A stretch of DNA of 64,000 bases from Schistosoma mansoni (Eukaryota > Platyhelminthes > Trematoda > Strigeidida > Schistosomatidae), in assembly GCF_000237925.1 (NCBI RefSeq), contig NW_017386105.1:1-64000 (forward strand). The letters run 5' to 3'. The notes beneath the pieces were generated by a model, which was not told where the DNA came from, searched no databases, and saw only the letters and a program-made list of their open reading frames with translations. Position 1 is the first letter of the stretch; each line of letters opens with the position of its first letter. The translations under genes were made by a program, and so were the position numbers. Positions 12,833 through 25,700 of this stretch are shown here, piece by piece.

Positions 12833-13092
12833 CACTATCCATCTCTGCTTACAATGTTTGTGAATTAAGTCTATATCGAGGCAATACGTACAGTATGCAC
12901 ATATGCCAATGAGAGACTGACCAGTTGCAGTCCTAACACATCGATGGGAAGATTTAAACAAACAATACTAAATGAATTCAATATAAAGAATATTTAGTGA
13001 ATGAAACATTAGTTCGTTTTTCCCCTAGCACTAATAATTTCACGGTCGCTTATTCATTAAGGTGGATATTCATGAGAACAAAAACAAAACAG

Positions 13093-13105
13093 TTTATTTT
13101 TTATT
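13093..13105 (-). terminator. Candidate polyadenylation signals of the AdipoR-like gene
   Basis: Two AATAAA hexamers on the minus strand (13105-13100 and 13098-13093) lie about 525 nt past the stop codon. The stretch 13106-13626 would then be 3' UTR; I see nothing else coding in it. Position and hexamer are the only evidence. Confidence 0.4.
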
Positions 13106-13626
13106 GAAAATAAAAGGCAAAATACTAAACTAATACATTCTAAAATAAGAACAATTACCTGTTCCTTGCTAAAAAGAGAAACAACCGCAAACAATAACAG
13201 AGAAAATAACACTTTACATACGTGCACAAGTGCATTCAAACATGCAGTCATATGCATAAATAAGTATCAAGATATACTTATTGGTTACATTAGAATAAAT
13301 ACACATAGGTATTGTATATATAATGTCAGAAATGGAGAGAAAGTGACAAGAAATAAATTCTTTGATAATTTCTGAAAATACCATTGGAATGAAATGATTC
13401 ATGATAAAATATAAGAAAGTCTAAAGAAACCATTGAATATTTGATTATTATATCCGAGGCAAAAAAAAACAATTACAAATTTACATTTCTGTACAGTCTT
13501 GATTATATTATATCCTATATGAATAATAAACACAGTGGTATTATGGTAGATAATGTCCTGGACAAGTAAGAATATTCATAAAAATGAAATGGATAAAAGA
13601 GAGAGAGAGAGGATATTTTAGTACAT

Positions 13627-13746
13627 TTACAGTTGATAATCGCAACTGCCTTTGCTTAGTCGATGCTGAGCGATTTCCATAATAGCATTCAAGTGTACTA
13701 AGGCAGCCAATACAACAAATACATGAAATATTTGATGACTTTGGAA
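13627..13746 (-). CDS. AdipoR: AdipoR-like terminal coding exon 5
   Basis: Encodes FQSHQIFHVFVVLAALVH and a short tail, residues 377-415, ending at TAA (13629-13627). It supplies the second and third zinc ligands, His380 and His384. The acceptor, pyrimidine tract then CAG, precedes 13746. This small exon lies 7.3 kb from exon 4, beyond several LINE copies, so automated annotation could easily miss it. Confidence 0.9.
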   Translation of the reverse strand, partial: FQSHQIFHVFVVLAALVHLNAIMEIAQHRLSKGSCDYQL

Positions 13747-16700
13747 CTGAAAACACAAAAAAAATGTAACGAGAAAGATTGAAGAATGAAACTTTTAAAA
13801 CTGATACTATAATGAAAACAACAGCATGAGTAATACTAATACATAATTAAGAAAAGTTGAAAAAGGTGATACATGACAGTCAGTCACCAAAAGTGCTGTT
13901 AAAGATATGAGGATAGTTGTCGCTCCCCGGTTACTTACACCATAAGATCCCTCTTTTTCGGAAATCTGAACAGGAAAGTGGACTGGCGATGGCATTTAAG
14001 ACCTAAGGAGTGATCCCATTGTCCAAGGGACAATTGACTGAGGCCAGTTGCACACAGACGTTTCGTAAGTAGTTTCTGATGTGCTAACCTCATACTTTGA
14101 AGTCCTTAAAGCTGAAAAGCGGAGTCTTTGGGTAAGTTGGGGTGTTATTTTTGTAACCAATCTTTTTTAACCCCCCCACTACTGTTGTAGAAGCCAGAAT
14201 CTTTGCAGATATAGGTTGTCTGAAGAAAACAAAAAAAAACACATCAGCCTCTGTATAGTCGGCAAAGCGACTTTGCCCTCTGATCATTGATTCCATGCTT
14301 TTGTTCCTATAGCCTTTTAAACAACCCGCCTGACGTGTTAAGACCTTAAGAAATACATGTTCCAATCGATATACTGGATCATCATCCCAAGGTATTAGCT
14401 ACAAGCGGGTGAAATATTATTCAAAACGACAAAAATATTTTCCTAAATAAGAAATCAGTAATGAACCTGACAGTTACTGGCTAGGATATAATACTTTCAA
14501 AGTTTGATATTGCAGATTCATTTACAATAAACGCTTTCTTGAGAAAATCTACCAACTAAGTTTCAAATAGTCCTGTCCATGTTTTCATCTTCCTGTTCAT
14601 ATTCTAATAGGCCACCGACCACGTTAAGAAAGGTACTATCTTGAAATAATTGCTATAGATATAAATTACAAACAGATTATTTACGAGCTGCATATTCGAC
14701 TTAATAGTCCGTCTAGAAATTAAAGATTTATTCCGAAGGAATGTGCCTGAATAACTCAATAGCTCTACAATAATCCACACAAAATCTGATCAAAACGTTA
14801 TAGTGCTTTGCTTTATTTATCATTTGCTCTAATGAAAATGAAGTGACATGTTTGAATATGAAAATTATTAACAATGAAGTAAAATGAAACTCTATATGCT
14901 CTTTTACATTACAAGGGTTAATTTGGAGTAACTGGAATCAAACACACTATACAACATATTCGACGACACTATTTGAAGTAGTAAGTTCAGAGGAATTACT
15001 AATATTAGGTTTTGGAAAATAAATACAATGTGCAGTAAAACGTGAATCTGCATCTTTTTATACAGTTCAAACAAATAATCAGTGGTTTCAACAGACAAAT
15101 GAACTACTCCATACTTAGGTTAGCTAACACTTTTTACATTCAGTCACATCACACCGGACAGCGAAGTTTACCATAGTAAAGGTGTTAATATAGAACATCT
15201 AAGATGTGCTCGAACTATCCAAGCTTAGTGTAAATCCTAACACAGTTATTAAACAGTCAAACTACTCTATTTAAATAAATTTACTAAAGTAGTCCACCAC
15301 ACCCTTGATGTCGGTAACTTAACAGTTGATTTCAAAAAGCTTTTAGCTAAAACATCTCGCAATACCACAAGAGAAAATGGATACTGTTATCTAATTGCAA
15401 ATATTTAGACTGTCAAAATAAAAATATATTTAGGCTGCCGCAGTACGTACATAAAAAGGAAACAACTAATCTTTCACCATATAGGCCATAGTCTTAGTGA
15501 TATTATTAACTTAAAGTTACAATTAGTAACCAATACTAAGAACTCCAACATATTTTCCACTTTAAACTAAAATCAGCTGTCAAAAGCTAATGAAAACCAG
15601 GGAAATGCTTTGTCCTACTTTGGAACCAACTTTAAAGTAGTACACATTCACAAATATGCCCAACCCTCCTCCGTTATCCGGGCTTGGGACCGGCGGTAGC
15701 CCCTGAAGGGGCTACAGGCGGGAGGATACTCGGAAGTTACTAGTATTTGGTGACAGATGTCTTGGAAATATTGCTCTTATCTGCTGGGATCACCGGGTAA
15801 GTGATAATTAGGTTGGACACAGGGTATTAGGGAATGTTGGTAAATCAGTTAATGAGGTTGTAAATCTTCACCGACTGAGAGAGTTGGGCCACGTGTCACG
15901 TATGCCTGAACATCGATTTTCATGGTGCGCAAAGTTGACTAGTGTTGAGGATGTTCGGAAGAAAGCTAGGGGTGATCAAACCGAAACGTAGCATCAGTCA
16001 TTGAAGTCGCTAACTTCTGGTCTGAACCATGTTAGTGGATGCAGACTACTTGGTTAGGGTGCGCGTGACTATCGTAACCAATGGTTGGAGACTCAGGGTG
16101 ACATAGCTCAGAATCGATCACAATGGCGTATTTATTTATTTGAACACATAAATATTGGTACAAGGGGGCAGCAAATATATATATGCGCGTAGGTATAAAC
16201 ACTCTTTGTCTTTCCTGGAACCGTGAGATTAAAATTAATTTATACTTTTATTACTACGAACTAATTGTTTCTTCCTGTATTATATCCTTATATACAATCT
16301 TCCTTCTACATATTACTAACGTTGAAGTTACTACTTCTATGAATATGGTGTTCATCTTGTTATGCTAATGAGATGTGGCAACTTGGACCGATGAATATAT
16401 GTGCCTGGTCTTACGTTGTAGCTGACTGACTGACATATCACCTAAAATTTCCAACCGCTGATCGCAGTTATTGAGGAAACACCAACAACGTAGTTTGTAT
16501 CTAACACCAGATCCACCAGGGTGTTTGGTACCTGAGTGGTTGCGCCACAAGATTGGGCTGAGCTGTTAGGATTGTAACGTTGAAGCCTTTATAGTGTCTG
16601 GTTTTCCTGTAGGGCGGGATTGAGCTGTACTGCTTGGGCTAAGCCTGGGCAGTGTCTGGCTCTCCTGTCAAGCGGGATTGAGCTGTACTGTTTGGGTTGC

Positions 16701-19700
16701 CGCGTGAAAGTCTGGATGGTATCTGGTTCACCTGAAAACCAGTGCAAGATTACCCTGGCCCACAAGGGTATATTATATAACTGTGAATTCCAGACCGTTG
16801 CTGCTACCTTGACGTGGTGGTTGGGCTTGCCTATCGTGATGAATCAACCGAGCTATACTGGCTGGAACAATCGTTCCTCGAGGTCCTACCATGCCAGGCA
16901 GGTCGTTTGAAGAGTGGTAAGACTAAAAGCAGCAAACCCAAGGTCCGAAGACGAAGTCGTACTGCTGACTGTACAGAGGTGTGACAGCAGTAAGGTGTTT
17001 CCTTCAGACAACCAGCATGACAGCGATGCTGCCTTCCCACAAGGAGGGGTGGGGTTAGAAAAGGTCGACCCTAAAAATGCACACCTCGCCTTATCCCACG
17101 GATATCCGTCTCCGGCGGTAAGGCCCTTTGAAGAACGGAGCTAACACAAAAACTACCCACGAAAAGGTCGTGTGTGACCGACCTCAAGCAGTTGTCCCTT
17201 GGGCACTGCGGTCACGCTCTCAGGTCATTAAGACCACTTCTAACCCAATTTGCTTTTCAGGTACCTCTAGAAGAACCCTTCCACGGTGTGGGCAACCGGG
17301 AAGTGATAACTGCCCTCATACCTCTGAAAGCACTCAAGACCACTGTATTCATAATCAATCTCCTTCAATTCCTACTATTCCTTCTACCTTGACTTTCAAC
17401 ACTAAACTTCCTCTCTCGGTTTCCTCCTCAAGTGTCACCATGGCCAACGATTCTAGTGCGCGAAACACTGTCCCAGGTCTACTAAAACCTCGCTCCAAAC
17501 TACACATTGGAGCCTTCAACGTACGTACCCTATGCCAAATCGGTCAACAGGCCTCCTTAGCTAAAACCCTAGAATCTCGTACCATTGATGTATGCTGTGT
17601 CTCCGAAACACGCATACAGGATCCTAGTGTGGTCATTCACTTGACCTCACCTCGCCAAAATGGACAGCCAACGAAATACACCTTCCGTGTATCTGGCGAC
17701 CCCATGACTAGTTCTCGTGGACTTGCAGGTGTAGGCATAGCACTAAGTACAAGGGCAGAACAGGCACTACTAGAATGGATCCCCGTTAACAGTCGCCTGT
17801 GTGCTGTCCGGCTAAATGGCTCCGTAAGAACTCGGAAGGATAGGGACACACGTCGTTGCCTTTTCGTCGTTTCTGCCTACGCTCCCACTGACTGCAGCCA
17901 TGATGAAGTGAAAGATGACTTTTACAGAAAACTCTCTGAGCTTCTTCAGAAATCTAGGCGCTCAGACGTAGTAGTCGTAGCGGGTGACTTTAATGCCCAA
18001 TTAGGCAGCTTAAATCAAACAGAAAGACATTTAGGTGGGTGTTTTAGTATTCCGGCTCAACGAACCGATAATGGTGATCGTCTGTTGCAACTATGCTCAG
18101 ACAATCGTTTATTTTTAGCAAGCACTAATTTTAAGCATAAGGAGAGACATCGTCTAACATGGTGACCACCTGCACCAAACCAACGATGGACTCAAATAGA
18201 CCATATTGCCATCAGTCATCGTTGGAGAGGCTCAATAGCTCAATAGAAGATTGTCGCTCGTATTGGAATACTTGTTTAGACTCTGATCACGCTTTAATAC
18301 GAGCGCGCATTTGTCTGCGCCTCAATGGACGCAGGAAAATTACACTAAGAAGACCCATTAGGATTGAACTGGAGGACGAGAAAGCCAAATGCGAATTCCA
18401 GAAACAACTGAGTTCACATCTAGGCAGTTCTGTAAACGAGACTGACCCAGATGCTGCTTGGAAAGACACACGAACAGCTGTGGAAACAACAGTAACATCT
18501 ATTAGTCATTTAAACCATAGGGCTCCAAAAAACCAGTGGATTTCTTCTAAGTCTATTTCACTGATGGATTCGCGTAAACTCATCCCATCAGGCTTTGAAC
18601 ATGACGAAGAGCGTAAAGAAATTAGATCTAGGTTAACTAAAAGTCTAAGGAACGATCGCGAGCAGTGGTGGGCAACGAAAGCAAAAGAGATGGAAAAGGC
18701 AGCGGCTGTAGGCAACACCAGGCAACTATTCAGACTAATAAAAGAAACCGGAATTAAGAAGTCAAGTGTAAGTGAGACAATCTCCGAAAAAGACGGAACC
18801 CTTAACTGCTCTCAACCCAAACGTTTAGAACGATGGGCGGAACACTTTAAGGAGCAGTTTAGCTGGCCTTCAGCTACTCCACAACTACCCACTATTCCCA
18901 GACAACCTGAATGGAACATTGAAGCAGGCCCCCCGACCCTACTTGAAGTTCAAAAAGCTATAACTAATCTGAAACGAGGAAGAGCAGCTGGTCCTGATGG
19001 ATTGGCTCCAGAGGTCTTTAAATATGGTGGTCCGATTTTAGCGATTAGGTTGACTAATATTCTGGCTAAAATCTGGGAGACGGACGTAATCCCATCTGAC
19101 TGGTCACAATCACTGATTGTCCCAATATATAAAAAGGGGCCAAAATCATCCTGTGATAACCATAGAGGGATTAGTCTGACTAACATAGCATCTAAAATAC
19201 TAGCCTCAATAATTATCAGGCGCCTAACTAGGACTCGTGAACTGCAAACACGAGAAAATCAGGCTGGCTTCAGACCTGGTCGTGGCTGTATCGACCACAT
19301 ATTCACCATTCGTCAAGTTTTAGAGCACAGACACGCTTATCGGCGTCCGACAATGATAGTTTTTCTTGACTTGAAAGCAGTATTTGACTTTGTAGACAGA
19401 GAGGTTCTGTGGCAGTGTCTGTCATTGAAAGGTGTACCTGAGAATTACATAAACCTTGTGAAGGCTCTTTACTCGAACACTACCAGTCGAGTGAGAGCTT
19501 ATGGCGAACTGTCATATGATTTTACAACCTCAAGTGGTGTCCGTCAAGGCTGTCCACTATCCCCATTTCTCTTTAACTTCATTATAGACCTGTTGCTGGA
19601 AATAACACTCTCTTCGACTGAATTTTCAGGAATTGATCTCCTACCAGGAGGTTCACTTATCGACTTAGAATACGCAGATGACATAGTTCTGTTTGGTGAA

Positions 19701-22700
19701 GACGCTGACAAAATGCAGAGTCTTCTGTTGGAACTCAGTAATAATGCCGGGATGTTTGGGATGCGTTTCTCCCCATCCAAATGTAAATTGTTACTCCAGG
19801 ACTGGCCTGCGTCAACACCCGAACTAAGGATAGGGAGTGAAGTAGTCGAACGCGTGGACAACTTCACTTATCTTGGAAGTCTGATCAGCCCTAATGGGTT
19901 GGTGTCTGACGAAATCTCAGCACGGATTCAGAAGGCTCGTTTGGATTTTGCCAACTTACGTCACCTATGGCGAAGACGAGATATCCGTCTATCAATTAAA
20001 GGACGAGTATACTGCGCAGCAGTTCGCTCTGTTCTACTTTACGGCTGTGAAGCATGGCCATTAAGAGTAGAAGATACTCGTAGGTTACTAGTATTTGACC
20101 ACAGATGCCTTAGAAATATTGCTCGCATCTGCTGGGATAACCGGGTAAGTAATAGTGAGGTTAGACTCAGGGTATTAGGGAATGATGGTAAATCAGTTGA
20201 TGAGGTGATGAATCTTAATCGACTGAGATGGTTGGGCCACGTATCACGTATGTCTGAACAACAATTACCACGACGCTCTATGATGACTAGTATTGGGGAT
20301 GGTTGGAAGAGAGTTAGGGGAGGCCAAACCAAAACATGGCATCAGTGTTTGAAGTCACTAACTTCTAGCCTGAGCCATGTTGGTAGATGCAGACTACTTG
20401 GTTGGGGTCCGCGTGACTATCGTAACCAATGGTTGGAGACTCTAGGTGACATGGTTCAGAATCGATCACAATGGCGTAGGTGTATACACTCTTTATCTTC
20501 CTTTAAACCTTGAGATTAAAATTGATTCAAATCTGTCTTTCTTTCTGTACTATATCCTTATATACAACCTTTCTTTATATACTACCACCACTAAATTAAT
20601 TACTTCTATGAATCCGGTGTTCATCTTGTTGTGCTATCGAGGTATGGCAACTTGGACCGATGCATATATGTGCCTGGTCCTACGTTGTAGCTGACTTGTA
20701 TCTAACAGCGTGAATCAGAATACATTAGTTATTTGCACTAATGGGAAACTTATAATACATAGAATGTGCCCTTTACATTTTCTTTCTACTAGCTTCTTAT
20801 TGGTGTCAAAATCTGTCTTAATCCAAACCTTCAGTTCCCCAATAACAACGTTTTCCAAAAACTCAAATGAAATAGACAATTAAAAATACCCCGAATACTT
20901 AATAATTAAACCAGTGGAAGACAAAATGTGAATAATATCATTGGACTATAAACTTACAATGTCGATCAAAAGCCAGGTGTAAAGATTTGTATTTATGGAC
21001 GAGTTAAGTTAATGTTTTTGAACTAGTTTAATTTGAACGGGAATGCAATCGACAAATCAAAATGAAACAACTTACCCAAATATCAAATTTACCAGGATAA
21101 AGACGCTCAGGTATACGAAGTGCATAAATGGTAGCTCCTGATATATAAAGTGCAGCCATTAGAATTAGCCATCCAAGTGCAGAATAATGGACACGCTCCT
21201 GAAGATCTTCAATTAGAATATAATGTACACAAGGAACCACTCCCGATAGACCGAAAGCACTAAACAAAACTGAAATTTAAAACGATCAATTAATCAACTA
21301 AACAGAAACAAGGTATGAATATTGAACAAAATAAACGCATGGTAATCATAACTTAGTTTTTATTCCCCGTAATGTGTAATTACAAAGTGACGATCACCAT
21401 GGTTACGCAGTCTCACTGACAAAAAGTAAAAGTGTGAATAAAGGTGATCTAAGGTGAAAGTAAATAAATCGAATTTTAAAGGTACACACAATTTGTTAAA
21501 ATATTTTTGAACATTGAAACAGTAAAATTTGAATATAAAATAATTTGGTATGGCCATGTGTAAGTGACTAATCCGTGCAACTAAAATTATACACAAAAAA
21601 GTATATACTCTAAAAATAAACACTTTATCCTAAACTTGTCTTTGAACAGTAAGATGTTTAACTATCTCGGATTTCCTAAATATCATCGACAACCAATATT
21701 TATCAAGATAATATATCTGAGAACTCCCTAGGATTAGCATTAGTTAACTAAAGTATGTTGACATATTGCTCGCTGTTAAAATATCGAAATCATTGCACGT
21801 GATGGGTAAGCGTTGAGTATCGAATAAACCAAAGAATTTCGTAGGTATGACTTCATTAAAAAAAATTTAATCTGTCAAAGATGTAGCTACAATTGTACTC
21901 TTTACCAGCGTATTGGAAGAAATTTACATCCAGTTTGGCACTCATGAAAATAATAGTAAATCTGATTAATTCATTTCTAGTGAATTTTAGAGAATTTTCT
22001 TCATTATGAACTGATCCAATCAAAAATGATCTGGTTTGCAGATCCAAATCATCAGTCAATTATTACTCAGGAAAAATCTTTAAGAATAGATATAAATAGG
22101 TTAACTAAACTTAACTCTGAGTCTTAGAACCCGTAAAGCAACTCCTTCGATCTCGTTGAACACTATACAACCAACATCGATTCTGGAGGTTTACTCGAAA
22201 GTTAGCCTACTTCTTTAAGTCTTCCATCAATTGTTCTAATTTCTTATGATGATATTATTGAGTTTTAGAAACTAAATACTTTCGCTGGTAATTAATTTAG
22301 TAGAATACAACCTCACTTCTATTTATCAATCCCAGCTGTTAATTTGAACTATTCTAACTTACATTTACTTTATATTGTTTTATTTGTGTAATTCAGCTAC
22401 CTGTTAATTTGGTCACAAATATTTACAGTCCACTAGCATTATTTTCCCCTGATTATTAAACAATTAAATATTTCGGGCACCAATCATATTTTGTCCGGCC
22501 TCTCTAGGATGAATATCGTTATTTTGAGATAGCTCATAAATCAGTTAGTTGGAAACACTTTGAAGTAAAAGAAAGCGGTCTCTTCAAATTAAACTGTTCC
22601 CTTCTCCAGCTTTTATCGCATGAAGTGTTTCCAAACATTGACTAATAACACCATAGAGTATCTACCTGCGATTCCGATTGGACCAAACAGTGAAATGTAG

Positions 22701-25700
22701 CAACAAACTTTAACTGAGAATTAATTAACGGTTTCACGTCACCGCAGAAAAGTGACAAAGTACTGTCATGTATGTTTTGTCACTCTTCTCTAGTGACTTG
22801 AAACTGACCAGTACGTGATATTTTAACTAGTAAACAATTAAATCGCGGGTACAGTATACACACATAACTTACGTGCTCTAGATGCACGATACGTTGGGCT
22901 AAGAAAATAATCTTGCGTGCATACAAAAGCGCAAAATGCACCAAGTATCAGCACAGCCAAAATATAAACAATTTTGAATGAATTATAACAATAGAAAGAA
23001 TAATGAATCCATGGGACAGATGATCCGATAACAAGTAATGATATTCCAACATAGTCCAATCTGCAAAAAACAATTAAAGTTATACTGTTGTTCATATGAT
23101 AATACGCTTAAATATCCTATTTGTATAAAAAGAAGACATTTAAATCTAGTGATAAAGAAGACATGTAAGATGTAATATCACATGAGTTAAGTGGTATGAG
23201 TGAATTGATAGTTAAACGTTTATCTAAATAAATACTGCAACTTGGTAGCATGAATGAATGAAGCTGTGCTTCAGTGACTTCCTATTGTAACTTGGAGAAA
23301 TACTAGCATGGATAACTTTTATAACCAAGAAAAGATCGTCAATAATAAAATAACATTCTACCTAATGATCAATTTATTTGAAACTATCAGGTCTAACCAT
23401 GGTGTTATAATTGTATTTTGCTATATATATGACCCAGCTATTCCTATTGCTTAGTATTCTTATACGATGACACTCGATAAGACCCCAAAATCAGAACACT
23501 TTGAACAGGAATGAAATTGTATTCAAAATAACAATGGTATGTGAACAGCAATCACTAGTTTGAATAACGTTCATATATTTATAGTATATACATAAGAAGC
23601 TTCTAGATTTTCCTCCAATAATATGCCCGGGCTGATCGGTTTAGAATTAGCCAATCAGCGCGCAGCAACACCATCATGCATGAAACATGCTTTAATCCAA
23701 TTTATGTCCCGCTAACACCTCCCCCTTGAGCAGATTCGTAGAATCTGGTGCTAGGGTCTAACTGCAACCGAGTGACTGGCCTGCGCTTTCGATCTGTCCA
23801 TCGTCTAGGCAATAAGGAAGTTGTATCACTCTTTGCTTGCACAGAAACTGACCTGTCTGTTCCGGGCGTTTTGATTTCAAAGGTGTCTAGCAGAACGTCA
23901 AGAGGTATTCGATGTCGATTCTTGCTGCTGGCTATCGAAGTTGCTTTCAGTTGATTAGCATGACGTATCCAAACTTCTGAGCCAACTGACACCTCATAAA
24001 CCACATTCCCTTTCTTTCTCACGATCCGACCAGCTGTCCATGTAGGATGTTTACCACGATAGTCCATAGCAAGTACTTTTTGACCCACCGTGAACAATCG
24101 TCTTTGTGCCCCATGGTGTCGATTGAACTGCTTCTCCATCGATAAGTTTCGTTGGGGCTCACGAGATGGCGTCGGACGGATGACATCGAAATGTGTCCTT
24201 ATTTTTCTGCCAAGTAACGCTTCCGCTGGAGAGACTCCATTCGCTGTCTGAGGGTTCGGTGTCGAACGGTAGATAAACAGGAACCTCTCTAAGATCTCGT
24301 CGGTGGTACCCTCCCCTCTTGATTTTTTTGGGGCATTTTTGAACGTACCAACAAAGCGTTCTACCTGGCCATTCGATTGCGGATGGAATGGAGGTGTTCG
24401 GATGTGCCTGATTCCGTTCTGCTGACAAAATTCTGAAAAGATAGATGATGTAAATTGTGTGCCGTTGTCGCTGACTACTTGTTCTGGAACCCCGAAACGA
24501 CTGAATAATTGACGTAGCTTTTTGACTGTGCAGCTTGCAGTTGGATGTTCCATGATGAAGATTTTCGGCCACTTGCTGTATGCGTCAACTACCAGAAGGT
24601 AAGTTTGTCCATGGAATGGACCAGCGAAGTCTAAATGTATACGCTGCCACGGTGACTGTGGTATCAGCCATGATTGCAACTCTGCTTTTCGTGGTGCTTT
24701 TGCTGCCAATGCACATTTTGTACACGAACGGGATAGCTGCTCGAGTTGGGTATCTAATTGTGGCCAGTATACATAACTTCGTGCTAGAGCTTTCATGCGG
24801 TTTATTCCGGGATGTCCTGCATGTAGCTGTTCGAGGACTGCCGGTTGCAACTTCTTCGGAATTATGACACGTTCAGCAAACATGAGACAATCGTCGATGA
24901 TTGAAAGAGATAATCTGCGCTGATAAAACTTCTGAAGCTCTGTTGAACTGATCTTCGAGGGCCACTCTTCTAGGTGGAACTTTCTGACTTCTTGTAGAAT
25001 AGGGTCTCGAAGAGTCTCTTTTCTGACTTCATCTGACGACACTGGAGTGTTTCGGATTGCCGCTGCTACTACACTCCGTATTTCTGGATCAACTGATATC
25101 GAGGCAATGATCATGTCCTCCAGTCCAGGATGCTGAACTCCAATAAGTCGTGAGAGGGCATCGGCTTGACCGATAGTATTGGTTGACTGATACCTTATGT
25201 TAAAGTCGTAGCTCAAAAGCATTATTGCCCAGCGCTGTAGTCTGTTAGCTGTGTAGACAGGAATCCCTTTCTTGGAGCCGAATATTGCAATCAGTGGTTT
25301 GTGGTCTGTCAACAGAGTGAACTTACAGCCGTAAAGCATTTTATGAAGTCTTTTGACAGCAAAAATGATTGCCAGAGCTTCCTTTTCGATTTGACTGTAG
25401 TTGCGTTCGGCTGGGGTAAGTGATCTGGCAGCATGGGCGATTGTCTTCTCTGTTTTGTCTGGAAACACGTGTGATATAACTGCTCCAACTCCGTGACTAG
25501 ATGCATCAGATGCGACAACAATTTCCAAGCTGGGATCGAAGTGTGTCAAGAGAAGCTTTGAGCTGAGCATTGACTTGACTTTGTCAAAGGATGCTTGACA
25601 TTCTTCTGACCACTGCCAAGGTTTATCTTTCGATAGTAATTCATTCAGAGGGCCTCTCACTCGATGCATTTCAGGCAAAAATGTGCTGTAGTGACTAACT

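Larger units (their letters stand above)
12683..12987 (+). mobile_element. Sm-alpha-type SINE with tRNA head and hammerhead ribozyme
   Basis: About 305 nt: a tRNA-like head with Pol III boxes, a hammerhead ribozyme, then a ~150-nt tail shared with the inverted fragment at 7249-7393. Schistosome satellite/SINE families encoding active hammerheads are established knowledge (Sm-alpha). It is inserted next to a decayed LINE RT. It appears complete, but I could not define target-site duplications. Confidence 0.83.
16505..20707 (+). mobile_element. Near full-length RTE-clade LINE in AdipoR intron 4
   Basis: About 4.2 kb: a ~0.9-kb 5' region with a short internal tandem repeat (17 bases shared at 16617 and 16673), AP endonuclease, reverse transcriptase, then a ~190-nt 3' UTR ending near the TTGTATCTAACA motif. 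It is antisense to the host gene. A premature stop and an 8-bp tandem duplication split the normally single EN-RT frame; otherwise it looks whole. The 5' boundary is estimated. Confidence 0.83.

Noticed and set aside
14090-14365. 91-codon minus-strand ORF in AdipoR intron 4
   Set aside because: The DNA matches the non-coding 5' region of the RTE LINE; the ORF shows no domain.
24159-24572. 137-codon minus-strand ORF
   Set aside because: It is an alternative frame over the integrase region of the Mag-like Gypsy element.
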